Shown here: positions 1 through 5,836 of the stretch, piece by piece
How the letters are laid out: every line of letters starts with the position of its first letter
Numbering within the stretch: the stretch's first letter is position 1
Assembly (NCBI GenBank): GCA_027040585.1
Contig: JALULU010000353.1
Location: 1 to 6,178, forward strand
DNA length: 6,178 bases
Direction: 5' to 3'
DNA from: Acidobacteriota bacterium
GTDB taxonomy: Bacteria; Acidobacteriota; JAAYUB01; JAMOQF01
The notes under the pieces: generated by a model
Database searches by the model: none
What the model was told of the DNA's origin: nothing
The model's input: only the letters and a program-made list of their open reading frames with translations
Program-made: the position numbers and the translations under genes

Positions 1-257
1 TGCAAAAGGCTAAACTTAACCTTACCAACCGATAAAACCTTAGTCTCAACATCCAACAAATCCCCAAGCGTAGCCGATTTCAAAAAATCACACTTCAAAG
101 ACTTAACAACAAACCCACTCTGAGACTTAGCATCAAACGGCGACAACCCTCGCTCAAACAAAATCTCACTCCGAGCCCGCTCACAAAAATTTATATAATT
201 AGAGTGATAAACAATCCCACCAATATCTGTATCTTCAAAATAAACCCGTATTTTCAT
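1..257 (-). CDS. ybgC: YbgC-family acyl-CoA thioesterase, 3' part cut by window edge
   Basis: Partial gene: 85 complete codons are visible and the C-terminal part lies outside the window (family members are about 130 residues). The product is a hotdog-fold thioesterase expected to hydrolyse acyl-CoA (or acyl-ACP) in the cytoplasm. Seen: it begins MKIRVYFEDTD, followed by GGIVYHSNYINFCERARSE. Asp11 aligns with the catalytic Asp of the 4-hydroxybenzoyl-CoA thioesterase family and His18 with the conserved YbgC histidine. The pattern is very close to the short Helicobacter YbgC, which supports a Campylobacterota host. The ATG at 257-255 lies two bases after the stop of the upstream ATPase gene. 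The only ribosome-binding candidate is a weak AAGAAAAG (270-263) inside that gene. No Tol-Pal genes are adjacent. Codon use (AAG, GAG, TTG, TCG) and G/T richness of the coding strand differ sharply from the three upstream defence genes, so this is probably a resident gene next to an acquired module. Confidence 0.88.
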   Translation of the reverse strand, partial: MKIRVYFEDTDIGGIVYHSNYINFCERARSEILFERGLSPFDAKSQSGFVVKSLKCDFLKSATLGDLLDVETKVLSVGKVKFSLL

Positions 258-259
258 AA

Positions 260-1927
260 TTACTTTTCTTTTATTTCCAATATCAAATCAAAAAGCTTTT
301 TAAAATGTTCAAAATCTTCATCTTTAAAACTTTTACACATCATTGATAATTGATTTTTAGCTTCTTTTTCAATACTATTTTTATTGATGTTTATAGTTGT
401 AATATTTATAGCTTCTTTATATGCCAAATGTAGTTTGTTTTCTGGATACATATTTTCTATTTCAAAACTTTTTTCATAATCATAAAAAGGCAAATACATA
501 TAATAGAAATTTTCACTCTTTCCTAATGAAGCAAATTTTTTTCTCATTGCACTTTTCCCTATAATTTCTTTACCTTTTTCATCACAATCAAAAATACCTA
601 TATATTTTTTAGTTTTATCAAACATATTAAATGATGATTTTATTCCAATCAAAAGTTGTTTAATATTATCTGCACCATTTACAGCAAATATATCAAAATC
701 CAAATCTTCATAGTTATTTTTTAACCGTTTAAATGCTTCTTCTATATGGATTTTGTCGTGTTTGCCTTCTACAAGTAAAATAATATCTTTTTTTGAAGAC
801 AAAAATATATTTTGTTCTTGATAACTCCAAATTCCGTCTGAAATTTCTGCAAAGACTTCTTGTTTGTTTTTATTTTCTATCTTTCCATCAGTAAGCATAC
901 AAATATGTTTTTCTTCAAATGCATGAGTAAGTGTAGGAGAATGTGTTGTAAGTATATTTTCTCTATTTGAATACTCTTTCAACATTGTCTTAATCTGAAC
1001 TTTATTTGCAACATGGATATTTGCATCTGGTTCATCCATTAAGATAAGTGAATTTTCATCTGCCAATATCTCTAGAGCCGCTCTGATAAGTATCTGTTTC
1101 TTTTCGCCCTCACTTAAGTAAATAGTATCAATATCATTACTAACAATCTGTAGTTTTTTTATTTTATTTTTTTGCCCTACCATACCAGTAAGTTGAACAA
1201 AAAGATCTTTTTCTGCTGGTAAATACTCTAATGATTTAAACTCTTCAAGAGTAAAAAGTTTCTCATCTTCATTATTTGATAGCTCATTTAAGAAAGTAGT
1301 TTGTTTTTGTATCAGTTCTTGATTGAAACCAAATGATATCTTTATATTTTCTAAGGAATTATTATTTAGTATTTTTTTACAAAATTCTCTATTGTCATCA
1401 AGAACAGATTTTAGCAATGACAATAAAGATATCGTCCAGAAAAAACTATTTATATATAACATCTTCGGTAAAGTTGGAATTGATTGTGCCTCTCTGACAC
1501 TTTTTTGAAATTTTCTAGTAAAAGGTTCATAATACTGTTTCAAAATTCTAATATCATCACCACTATATATCATCAAAACATTAGATGGTAAATATTGTTC
1601 TATTTGGGAATCATTTAGTTCATTAAAATTATTATCAATATATTTGGCAAAATAGTAATCAATAGTATCATTTTCTTTCACGACATTTATAGCTATTAAA
1701 AATTCATTGAAGATATATTCTACTTTATAGCTAAAATCAATTTTCTTTCTTCTGCTATTTTGAATATTATATAAATCTGCAAATATCGCACTAATTGCTT
1801 CTAAAACATTGCTTTTTCCACTGCCGTTATTGCCAATTAAAACGGTTATGCCCTCTTTATCGCTAAAATCTATTTCAAAATCATTTAGATTTTTAAAGCC
1901 ATCTATCCAAAGTCTTTTAAGCCTCAT
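260..1927 (-). CDS. OLD-family-like ABC ATPase fused to TOPRIM nuclease domain (PARIS AriAB-like / RloA-like)
   Basis: 555 residues from the ATG at 1927. The N-terminal half is an ABC/SMC-type ATPase: Walker A GNNGSGKS (32-39), signature LSEGE (271-275), Walker B ILMDEPD (295-301) and switch His in TTHSP (327-331). The C-terminal part is a TOPRIM-like domain with the invariant Glu in LLVEGKHD (Glu387), an NGADNI loop (417-422), the DxD pair in FDCDEKG (Asp447, Asp449) and a late FEIENMYP (488-495) resembling the E-N motif of DUF4435-type TOPRIM proteins. All expected catalytic residues are present, so an active ATP-controlled nuclease is plausible. A TTG at 1945 would add six residues but has no advantage; the ATG has GAAAGAGAG seven bases upstream. 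The ATG overlaps the end of hsdS by 11 bases, indicating coupled translation. Coding GC is visibly low, near a quarter by hand counts. Relatives are OLD nucleases, PARIS AriA/AriB, and the ATPases encoded in Campylobacter hsd loci (rlo genes). No UvrD-like GajB partner is present. Domain call is firm; the exact family is not. Confidence 0.85.
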   Translation of the reverse strand: MRLKRLWIDGFKNLNDFEIDFSDKEGITVLIGNNGSGKSNVLEAISAIFADLYNIQNSRRKKIDFSYKVEYIFNEFLIAINVVKENDTIDYYFAKYIDNNFNELNDSQIEQYLPSNVLMIYSGDDIRILKQYYEPFTRKFQKSVREAQSIPTLPKMLYINSFFWTISLLSLLKSVLDDNREFCKKILNNNSLENIKISFGFNQELIQKQTTFLNELSNNEDEKLFTLEEFKSLEYLPAEKDLFVQLTGMVGQKNKIKKLQIVSNDIDTIYLSEGEKKQILIRAALEILADENSLILMDEPDANIHVANKVQIKTMLKEYSNRENILTTHSPTLTHAFEEKHICMLTDGKIENKNKQEVFAEISDGIWSYQEQNIFLSSKKDIILLVEGKHDKIHIEEAFKRLKNNYEDLDFDIFAVNGADNIKQLLIGIKSSFNMFDKTKKYIGIFDCDEKGKEIIGKSAMRKKFASLGKSENFYYMYLPFYDYEKSFEIENMYPENKLHLAYKEAINITTININKNSIEKEAKNQLSMMCKSFKDEDFEHFKKLFDLILEIKEK

Positions 1928-3227
1928 TAAAAATCTCTCTTTCAAATTTTTGGAGTGCTAAAGTTCTATTTTGCTTTGCTTGTTCTTTTAGTGTTTCTAT
2001 CTCGTCTTTTATTTTTTGGATATGAGTTACTATTTTATTTTGGATGTCTATAGGTGGTAATGGAATTTTAAGATTCTCTAAATCTGGTTTAGAAATTTGT
2101 TTAAATGTTGATCCTCTTCCTAGTGATACTATATTCTCTTCAAATAACTCCAAAATATTTATTAAATAATTTACTAAAACAATATCTTGATGCACCCTAA
2201 TTACAGAAACTCCTCTTCCTAAATAGTAAGCTTTATCTAGAATAAAAGGTTTACCTATTGTTGCTCTTACCAAATATAATATGTCACCTTTTTGTGATAA
2301 TTTGGAATTGCTTTCTATATACCTTCTAGAAATTATTTTTTTATTTTTTATATCTGATGCACCTCCAATAAATTGATACCCTTTGGGAGTATTACATAAT
2401 TCGCTACTTTTAGGTGAGTTTCCCATAATGATATTGGCTATATCTTTTAAATTTTTGAATGAATATTTAGATTTTAAAGTATTTGATTCCATCAAATCAT
2501 AAACACTCCAACTAGTTTTTAAATATGAAAAATTAATCAATTTAAAAACATTATTTTCTAATATAGTGCTTATTTCAATGCCAAGTTGTTCATAAAGATA
2601 CTCTTTAATTTCCTTTTCTTTCTCTTCAACCTCCATATCTTGCTGGTTTGCCAAATCAATCTTACTTTGATAATCTGATACTATCTCTTTTTGTTTCTCC
2701 AAAGGAGGTAAAGGGATTTTAACATCTAAAAATTTCTTTTCGTCTATTCTTTGTCTTCCCGTTGTACCGCTACTTGCACTTTGAGCAAATTGCATAAATT
2801 TTTTTGTTGTAGTTATAAGAACTAAAAACAAGGGTTCTATTTTTGTTGTATCTATATCATAAGCAAAAAAGTCAGCTGTAATAATTGCACCATCAACCTC
2901 TTTGGTTGCCAATCCAAAAGCTCCGTTTCTTGCATCTATTTTTGAAAGTAAAAATTGTCCTTCTTTGATAAGATACTGTTTTTTCGTTCCTATATTTTTA
3001 CCGTAAACTTTATCCCTTAAAACAATTCCTTTGTTATAAAGTTTAATAGTAACTCGTTTATACTCCACATCATCTTGCACAATGATTTGTGTTTTATTTC
3101 TTGTTAAAAAATCTCCTATTCGCACAAGTTCATAATCTTGGTTATAGTTAAACTGAGACTCTAACAGATGAGCAACACTCCAGTTAGTACAATCTTGAAA
3201 TCTTATATATTGAAGCGATACACTCAT
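1917..3227 (-). CDS. hsdS: HsdS-type DNA specificity subunit with two target recognition domains
   Basis: 436 residues from the ATG at 3227. This is the DNA-sequence-recognition subunit that directs the adjacent nuclease-methyltransferase. Seen: two parallel halves. Each starts with a related segment (NWSVAHLLES at 15-24; SWSVYDLMES at 239-248), continues through a target recognition domain, reaches a conserved edge (KIPLPPLEKQ at 170-179; KIPLPPIDIQ at 387-396) and ends in a charged helical spacer (about 180-215 and 397-436). The two-TRD, two-helix plan is that of Type I HsdS and BcgI-like B subunits, and predicts a bipartite target of two half-sites separated by a gap. The TRDs themselves differ, so the half-sites should not be identical. 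The ATG overlaps the stop of the methyltransferase gene as ATGA, a classic coupling arrangement. A TTG at 3245 would add six residues but is unnecessary. The gene looks intact. The recognition sequence cannot be read from the protein. Confidence 0.93.
   Translation of the reverse strand: MSVSLQYIRFQDCTNWSVAHLLESQFNYNQDYELVRIGDFLTRNKTQIIVQDDVEYKRVTIKLYNKGIVLRDKVYGKNIGTKKQYLIKEGQFLLSKIDARNGAFGLATKEVDGAIITADFFAYDIDTTKIEPLFLVLITTTKKFMQFAQSASSGTTGRQRIDEKKFLDVKIPLPPLEKQKEIVSDYQSKIDLANQQDMEVEEKEKEIKEYLYEQLGIEISTILENNVFKLINFSYLKTSWSVYDLMESNTLKSKYSFKNLKDIANIIMGNSPKSSELCNTPKGYQFIGGASDIKNKKIISRRYIESNSKLSQKGDILYLVRATIGKPFILDKAYYLGRGVSVIRVHQDIVLVNYLINILELFEENIVSLGRGSTFKQISKPDLENLKIPLPPIDIQNKIVTHIQKIKDEIETLKEQAKQNRTLALQKFEREIFNEA
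1935..1943 (-). promoter_or_regulatory. Ribosome-binding site fixing the ATPase-TOPRIM start
   Basis: GAAAGAGAG on the minus strand lies seven bases before the ATG at 1927 and inside the last codons of hsdS. It favours the ATG over the TTG at 1945, which the longest open frame would use, and makes translation of this gene dependent on ribosomes finishing hsdS. Confidence 0.6.
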
Positions 3228-5542
3228 GATGCTTTCACATCCCAAAGTCTCTTTTCTTTTCTATACTTTGTAAAAAGTTCCAAAAGTTTTGGAAGCTCGT
3301 TTTCTCCCTCTTCGCCTGTTGTGGTGATACCTGCTTTTTTGATATCTGCGATAGGTATTTCATAATCAAACTGCTCTTTTACTTTTTGTTTTATCTCCTC
3401 TTCTATTTTTGTTTTTAGAGTTTTTAGCTTCACTCTTGGCTCTTTTTTCTCCTCTTTGCTTGGTGCTTCTTTGCCTCTTAGTTTTAGTTTTTCCTCTATA
3501 GGCTTTACTTGACTGCTATATTTTGCTTCTATCTCTTTGGTAGCTTTTTCTTTTATTTCCTTATACTCTTTTGCCTCTTCTTCAGTAAATTTTCTAAAAA
3601 ATACTAAGCTTGTTTTAACAGTGGCTCCAGAGCTTATAAACACATCTTGAGGCAAAGAGGTGATAAGCAGTATTTTAGCCCTGCTTTCAAAAAACTCTCT
3701 GGCACTTTGTAGGTTTGAACTGTTTAGCACACCTTCGGGCAATACTATCCCCATCCTTCCACCGGGTCTTAGCAAATCCAAACATCGCTCTATAAAAAGC
3801 ACTTCGGTAGCTCCAGAAGTTTTGCCAACTTTAAAAAGCTCTCTTATAGGCTCACCGATATTATCGGTAACTTGCTTCATCTCTTCAGTATAAATATCTC
3901 CGTATGCATCGATATATTTTTTTATCATCTCTTTATTTGTATATCTGTCATCTTCTTCTACAACAGGGAATTTTTTATCTAATGTTGTTCCAAAAGGAGG
4001 ATTGGTTAAGATAACATCAAATCGGTTTCTAAATATACCGTTTACATTAAGCAATCCATCGTTATGGTGTATGCCGTTGTGTCCATCTCCGTGCATTATC
4101 ATATTCATCTTGCTAACCCTTGCCATTCGTGGGTTGGCATCTGTACCATAGATAGACTTGTGCGAAAGTTTTTTTATTTTATCCTCTTGTTTTTTGTTTA
4201 CTTCTGCTAAAAATGCTTCATACTCTTGATTTAGCTTTTCATCGTTTATTTTTTTTAGATATTCATTTTTTTCTGCTTCATATTTTTTAAGCTCTTCCCC
4301 TTGCAATTTAGCCTCTTCTTCTTCGCTTAGCCGTTTAAAACTTCCAAAAAGTTCTTCAAATTTTTCTCTTTTGAGCTTTGCAAACTCTTTGTCTATCTCT
4401 TCTTTGATTTTTTCGAATGTCTTAATGAGAAACCCACCACTACCTGCACACGGATCACAAATAAGCTCATTTTCTTTTGGATCAAGCAGATGAACGATAA
4501 AATCAACAATTACCCTTGGTGTAAAAAACTGCCCCAGTTCACCTCTAAAAGTTTTTCCTAAAAATTTCTCGAAGGCTATACCTTTTACATCTGCACTTGT
4601 TGAAGTCAAGTTATATATTTGAAGCTCTTTGACTATTTGTTCAAAACTTTTTTCTCGTAGTTTTATTTTTTCGTGTTCATCAAAAATATTGTCATCTTTA
4701 AACTCTTTTTTTACATCTTCAAAAAGTCTTTGCATATACGAAGTCTCGGTCTCACTAGCTCCTCGTACCATATTCCAAGCCTCTTTTTGTTTTTCAAACT
4801 GCTTAAGAGAAAATATCGCCTCTTGTTTTGGCTTTCGTTCATACATAATTTTAATAAATAAAATTTTGCTTATTTCATCAAAAGAGGCTTCAGGCGAGAG
4901 CTTGTCGTTATTTCGAATGATATTGTGGCATTTGTGCAACAGTGTTGCAAATTCATTACCTGTAAACTCTTTGGTTTGTGCCAGTACATCTGATAACTTT
5001 TTATCGTCAAGTATGTCTTTTGCTAATGGAATGTCATTTACTGGTTGTAAACTTAGCGGAAGTTCCTCTTCTATTGTTTTGTAAACTTGTAGTTCATGAC
5101 CATTAGTAATAGCAAAAAGTTTTGCTCTGCTCCAAGTTGCATAGTTATACCCTTGATAGCAATCTTCAACTTTAAGTTTTATTGTATCTGCTTTTAATTC
5201 CACAACCAAAAAAGCAGTTTTTTTCTTTTTTTTCTCCTCTTCACTTCTCCATACAACTATATCCGCACTGGCTCGTCCTGTACCTCGTTGAGAAGTAGTA
5301 AGTTTGACTTCTTCATCCATTTGCTCAAGTTTATAACCATAGTCATTGATGAGTTTACAAATAAACTCTTGCCTTACAATCTCCTCCGGTTTGGCATCAA
5401 GGTATTTTTTTCTTAATGGTGAATATATTTTTTTCTTTGTGCTGTCTTTATATTTTGGTTCATATATCTTTTTTTGTTTTTTATTGCCGTTTTTATCTTC
5501 GATTTCTACCATTGTTACAGTAAAAAGTTCATCGTAATTCAT
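3224..5542 (-). CDS. hsdM: Fused HsdR-N-type nuclease and HsdM N6-adenine DNA methyltransferase
   Basis: 772 residues. Residues about 50-160 form an HsdR N-terminal-type PD-(D/E)xK nuclease domain: Glu54 or Glu59 in the leading helix, Asp94 in SADIVVW, ExK in VVELKAD (Glu115, Lys117) and QxxxY (Gln130-Tyr134), the last typical of Type I R/RecB-like nucleases. Residues about 190-650 are an HsdM methyltransferase: helical N-domain, GQFFTP (337-342), SAM-binding DPCAGSGGF (363-371), YGTDANP (465-471) and catalytic NPPF (514-517), which predicts N6-adenine methylation. Between the SAM motif and YGTDANP lies a long Glu/Lys-rich, probably coiled-coil, segment (about 376-462), and a second charged helix follows at about 651-727. 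No helicase/translocase motor is present. Together with the hsdS gene, which overlaps by ATGA, this resembles the BcgI A/B two-subunit plan. The ATG at 5542 has AGAAAGG upstream with a rather long 12-base spacing. A simple hsdM label would miss the nuclease domain; the alternative is a regulatory or inactive nuclease remnant, but the key residues are intact. Confidence 0.93.
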   Translation of the reverse strand: MNYDELFTVTMVEIEDKNGNKKQKKIYEPKYKDSTKKKIYSPLRKKYLDAKPEEIVRQEFICKLINDYGYKLEQMDEEVKLTTSQRGTGRASADIVVWRSEEEKKKKKTAFLVVELKADTIKLKVEDCYQGYNYATWSRAKLFAITNGHELQVYKTIEEELPLSLQPVNDIPLAKDILDDKKLSDVLAQTKEFTGNEFATLLHKCHNIIRNNDKLSPEASFDEISKILFIKIMYERKPKQEAIFSLKQFEKQKEAWNMVRGASETETSYMQRLFEDVKKEFKDDNIFDEHEKIKLREKSFEQIVKELQIYNLTSTSADVKGIAFEKFLGKTFRGELGQFFTPRVIVDFIVHLLDPKENELICDPCAGSGGFLIKTFEKIKEEIDKEFAKLKREKFEELFGSFKRLSEEEEAKLQGEELKKYEAEKNEYLKKINDEKLNQEYEAFLAEVNKKQEDKIKKLSHKSIYGTDANPRMARVSKMNMIMHGDGHNGIHHNDGLLNVNGIFRNRFDVILTNPPFGTTLDKKFPVVEEDDRYTNKEMIKKYIDAYGDIYTEEMKQVTDNIGEPIRELFKVGKTSGATEVLFIERCLDLLRPGGRMGIVLPEGVLNSSNLQSAREFFESRAKILLITSLPQDVFISSGATVKTSLVFFRKFTEEEAKEYKEIKEKATKEIEAKYSSQVKPIEEKLKLRGKEAPSKEEKKEPRVKLKTLKTKIEEEIKQKVKEQFDYEIPIADIKKAGITTTGEEGENELPKLLELFTKYRKEKRLWDVKAS

Positions 5543-5554
5543 ATTATATTTTTA

Positions 5555-5562
5555 CCTTTCTT
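5555..5562 (-). promoter_or_regulatory. Ribosome-binding site of the nuclease-methyltransferase gene
   Basis: AAGAAAGG on the minus strand precedes the ATG at 5542 with 12 intervening bases, longer than the usual 5-9. The next in-frame Met (residue 11) has no better site, so the first ATG is kept. The long spacing may lower expression. Confidence 0.45.
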
Positions 5563-5594
5563 TTTGCCATTATCAAAAATAATTTTGAGGACGC

Positions 5595-5631
5595 TTATAG
5601 TTTCTCTTAAATTTATTTAGAGAAACTATAA
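5595..5631. repeat. Perfect 13-bp inverted repeat in the R-M operon leader
   Basis: Arms TTATAGTTTCTCT (5595-5607) and AGAGAAACTATAA (5619-5631) are exact reverse complements around an 11-base AT spacer. The repeat ends 53 bases before the hsdM start codon. No T run follows on the minus strand (GCGTCCTC follows) and none on the plus strand (ACCCCTCC follows), so it does not look like an intrinsic terminator. An operator for a dimeric repressor, or a leader-RNA hairpin controlling the operon, fits better. No controller-protein gene is visible beside it. Confidence 0.75.
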
Positions 5632-5679
5632 ACCCCTCCTGCCTTTTGATTCAACCAAACTAAAGCTTAAGTTTAACAA

Positions 5680-5688
5680 ATTTTAGCA
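5680..5688 (-). promoter_or_regulatory. Candidate extended -10 promoter for the R-M operon
   Basis: On the minus strand the sequence reads TGCTAAAAT, an extended -10 element with one mismatch to the TATAAT hexamer. No good -35 hexamer lies 16-18 bases upstream (ACAGCT at the 17-base position), which is tolerable for Campylobacterota sigma-70 promoters, where -35 is weakly conserved. A start near 5673 would give a leader of about 130 bases that includes the 5595-5631 hairpin. Other AT-rich hexamers, such as TATATT at 5728-5723, are competing candidates. Confidence 0.3.
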
Positions 5689-5810
5689 AACTTTGACTAA
5701 ATAGCTGTTTGATAATGGATTAAATATAAGATTTAGTTAATTTACTTTGATTTGATTAGTTACAGTTTGATTTTATTTACTTAATTTAGAAAGAAATGCT
5801 AATTTTATTA

Positions 5811-5836
5811 ATAAAAAGTGGAGGTAAACTACTCCA
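5811..5836 (-). terminator. Intrinsic terminator after the phosphatase gene
   Basis: Read on the minus strand, TGGAGTAGTTTACCTCCA starts directly after the TAA stop. It folds as TGGA/TCCA plus GTA/TAC with one bulged C and a three-base loop (or TGGAG/CTCCA with an eight-base loop), then continues as CTTTTTATT. A short GC-containing hairpin followed by a T run is the intrinsic terminator pattern. It would insulate the R-M operon from transcription of the phosphatase gene. The stem is short, so read-through is possible. Confidence 0.7.

Larger units (their letters stand above)
5543..5836. other. Intergenic regulatory region upstream of the R-M operon
   Basis: 294 bases without a convincing gene in any frame, very AT-rich. 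It holds the phosphatase terminator at its upstream end, six TTTGAT or TTTGAC words (starting at 5645, 5692, 5708, 5746, 5751 and 5766 on the plus strand), an imperfect palindrome around AAGCTT (5657-5674, two mismatches), the candidate promoter, the 13-bp inverted repeat and the hsdM ribosome-binding site. This is the only non-coding stretch in the window large enough to contain the operon's promoter and operator. Confidence 0.7.

Noticed and set aside
290..301. AAAAAGCTTTTT palindrome
   Set aside because: It is inside the coding end of the ATPase gene and encodes ordinary Lys-Leu-Phe codons. In AT-rich sequence it is likely to occur by chance.
260..1927. Gabija (GajA) assignment for the ATPase-TOPRIM gene
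   Set aside because: No UvrD-like GajB helicase gene is adjacent: the next gene is ybgC. The gene is instead coupled to R-M genes, so a PARIS/RloA-like role fits better.
1928..1945. TTG start giving six extra residues to the ATPase gene
   Set aside because: The ATG at 1927 has a good ribosome-binding site at seven bases. ATPases of this type usually begin only a few residues before the first strand, as MRLKRLWIDGF does.
3228..3245. TTG start giving six extra residues to hsdS
   Set aside because: The ATG at 3227 forms the standard ATGA overlap with the upstream gene, and the extra residues match nothing recognisable.
3660..3893. 77-codon plus-strand open frame, plus other short plus-strand frames at 1323-1508, 3168-3365, 4673-4861 and 5346-5537
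   Set aside because: All are antisense to well-supported genes, have low-complexity hydrophobic or Ser-rich translations and show no family motif.
4629..5084. 151-codon open frame on the plus strand
   Set aside because: It lies wholly antisense to the methyltransferase gene, whose motifs are unambiguous. Its translation is Ser/Phe/Leu-rich with no recognisable domain, typical of an antisense shadow of Lys/Glu-rich coding sequence.
5595..5631. Inverted repeat as an intrinsic terminator
   Set aside because: The stem is AT-rich and no T run follows on either strand.
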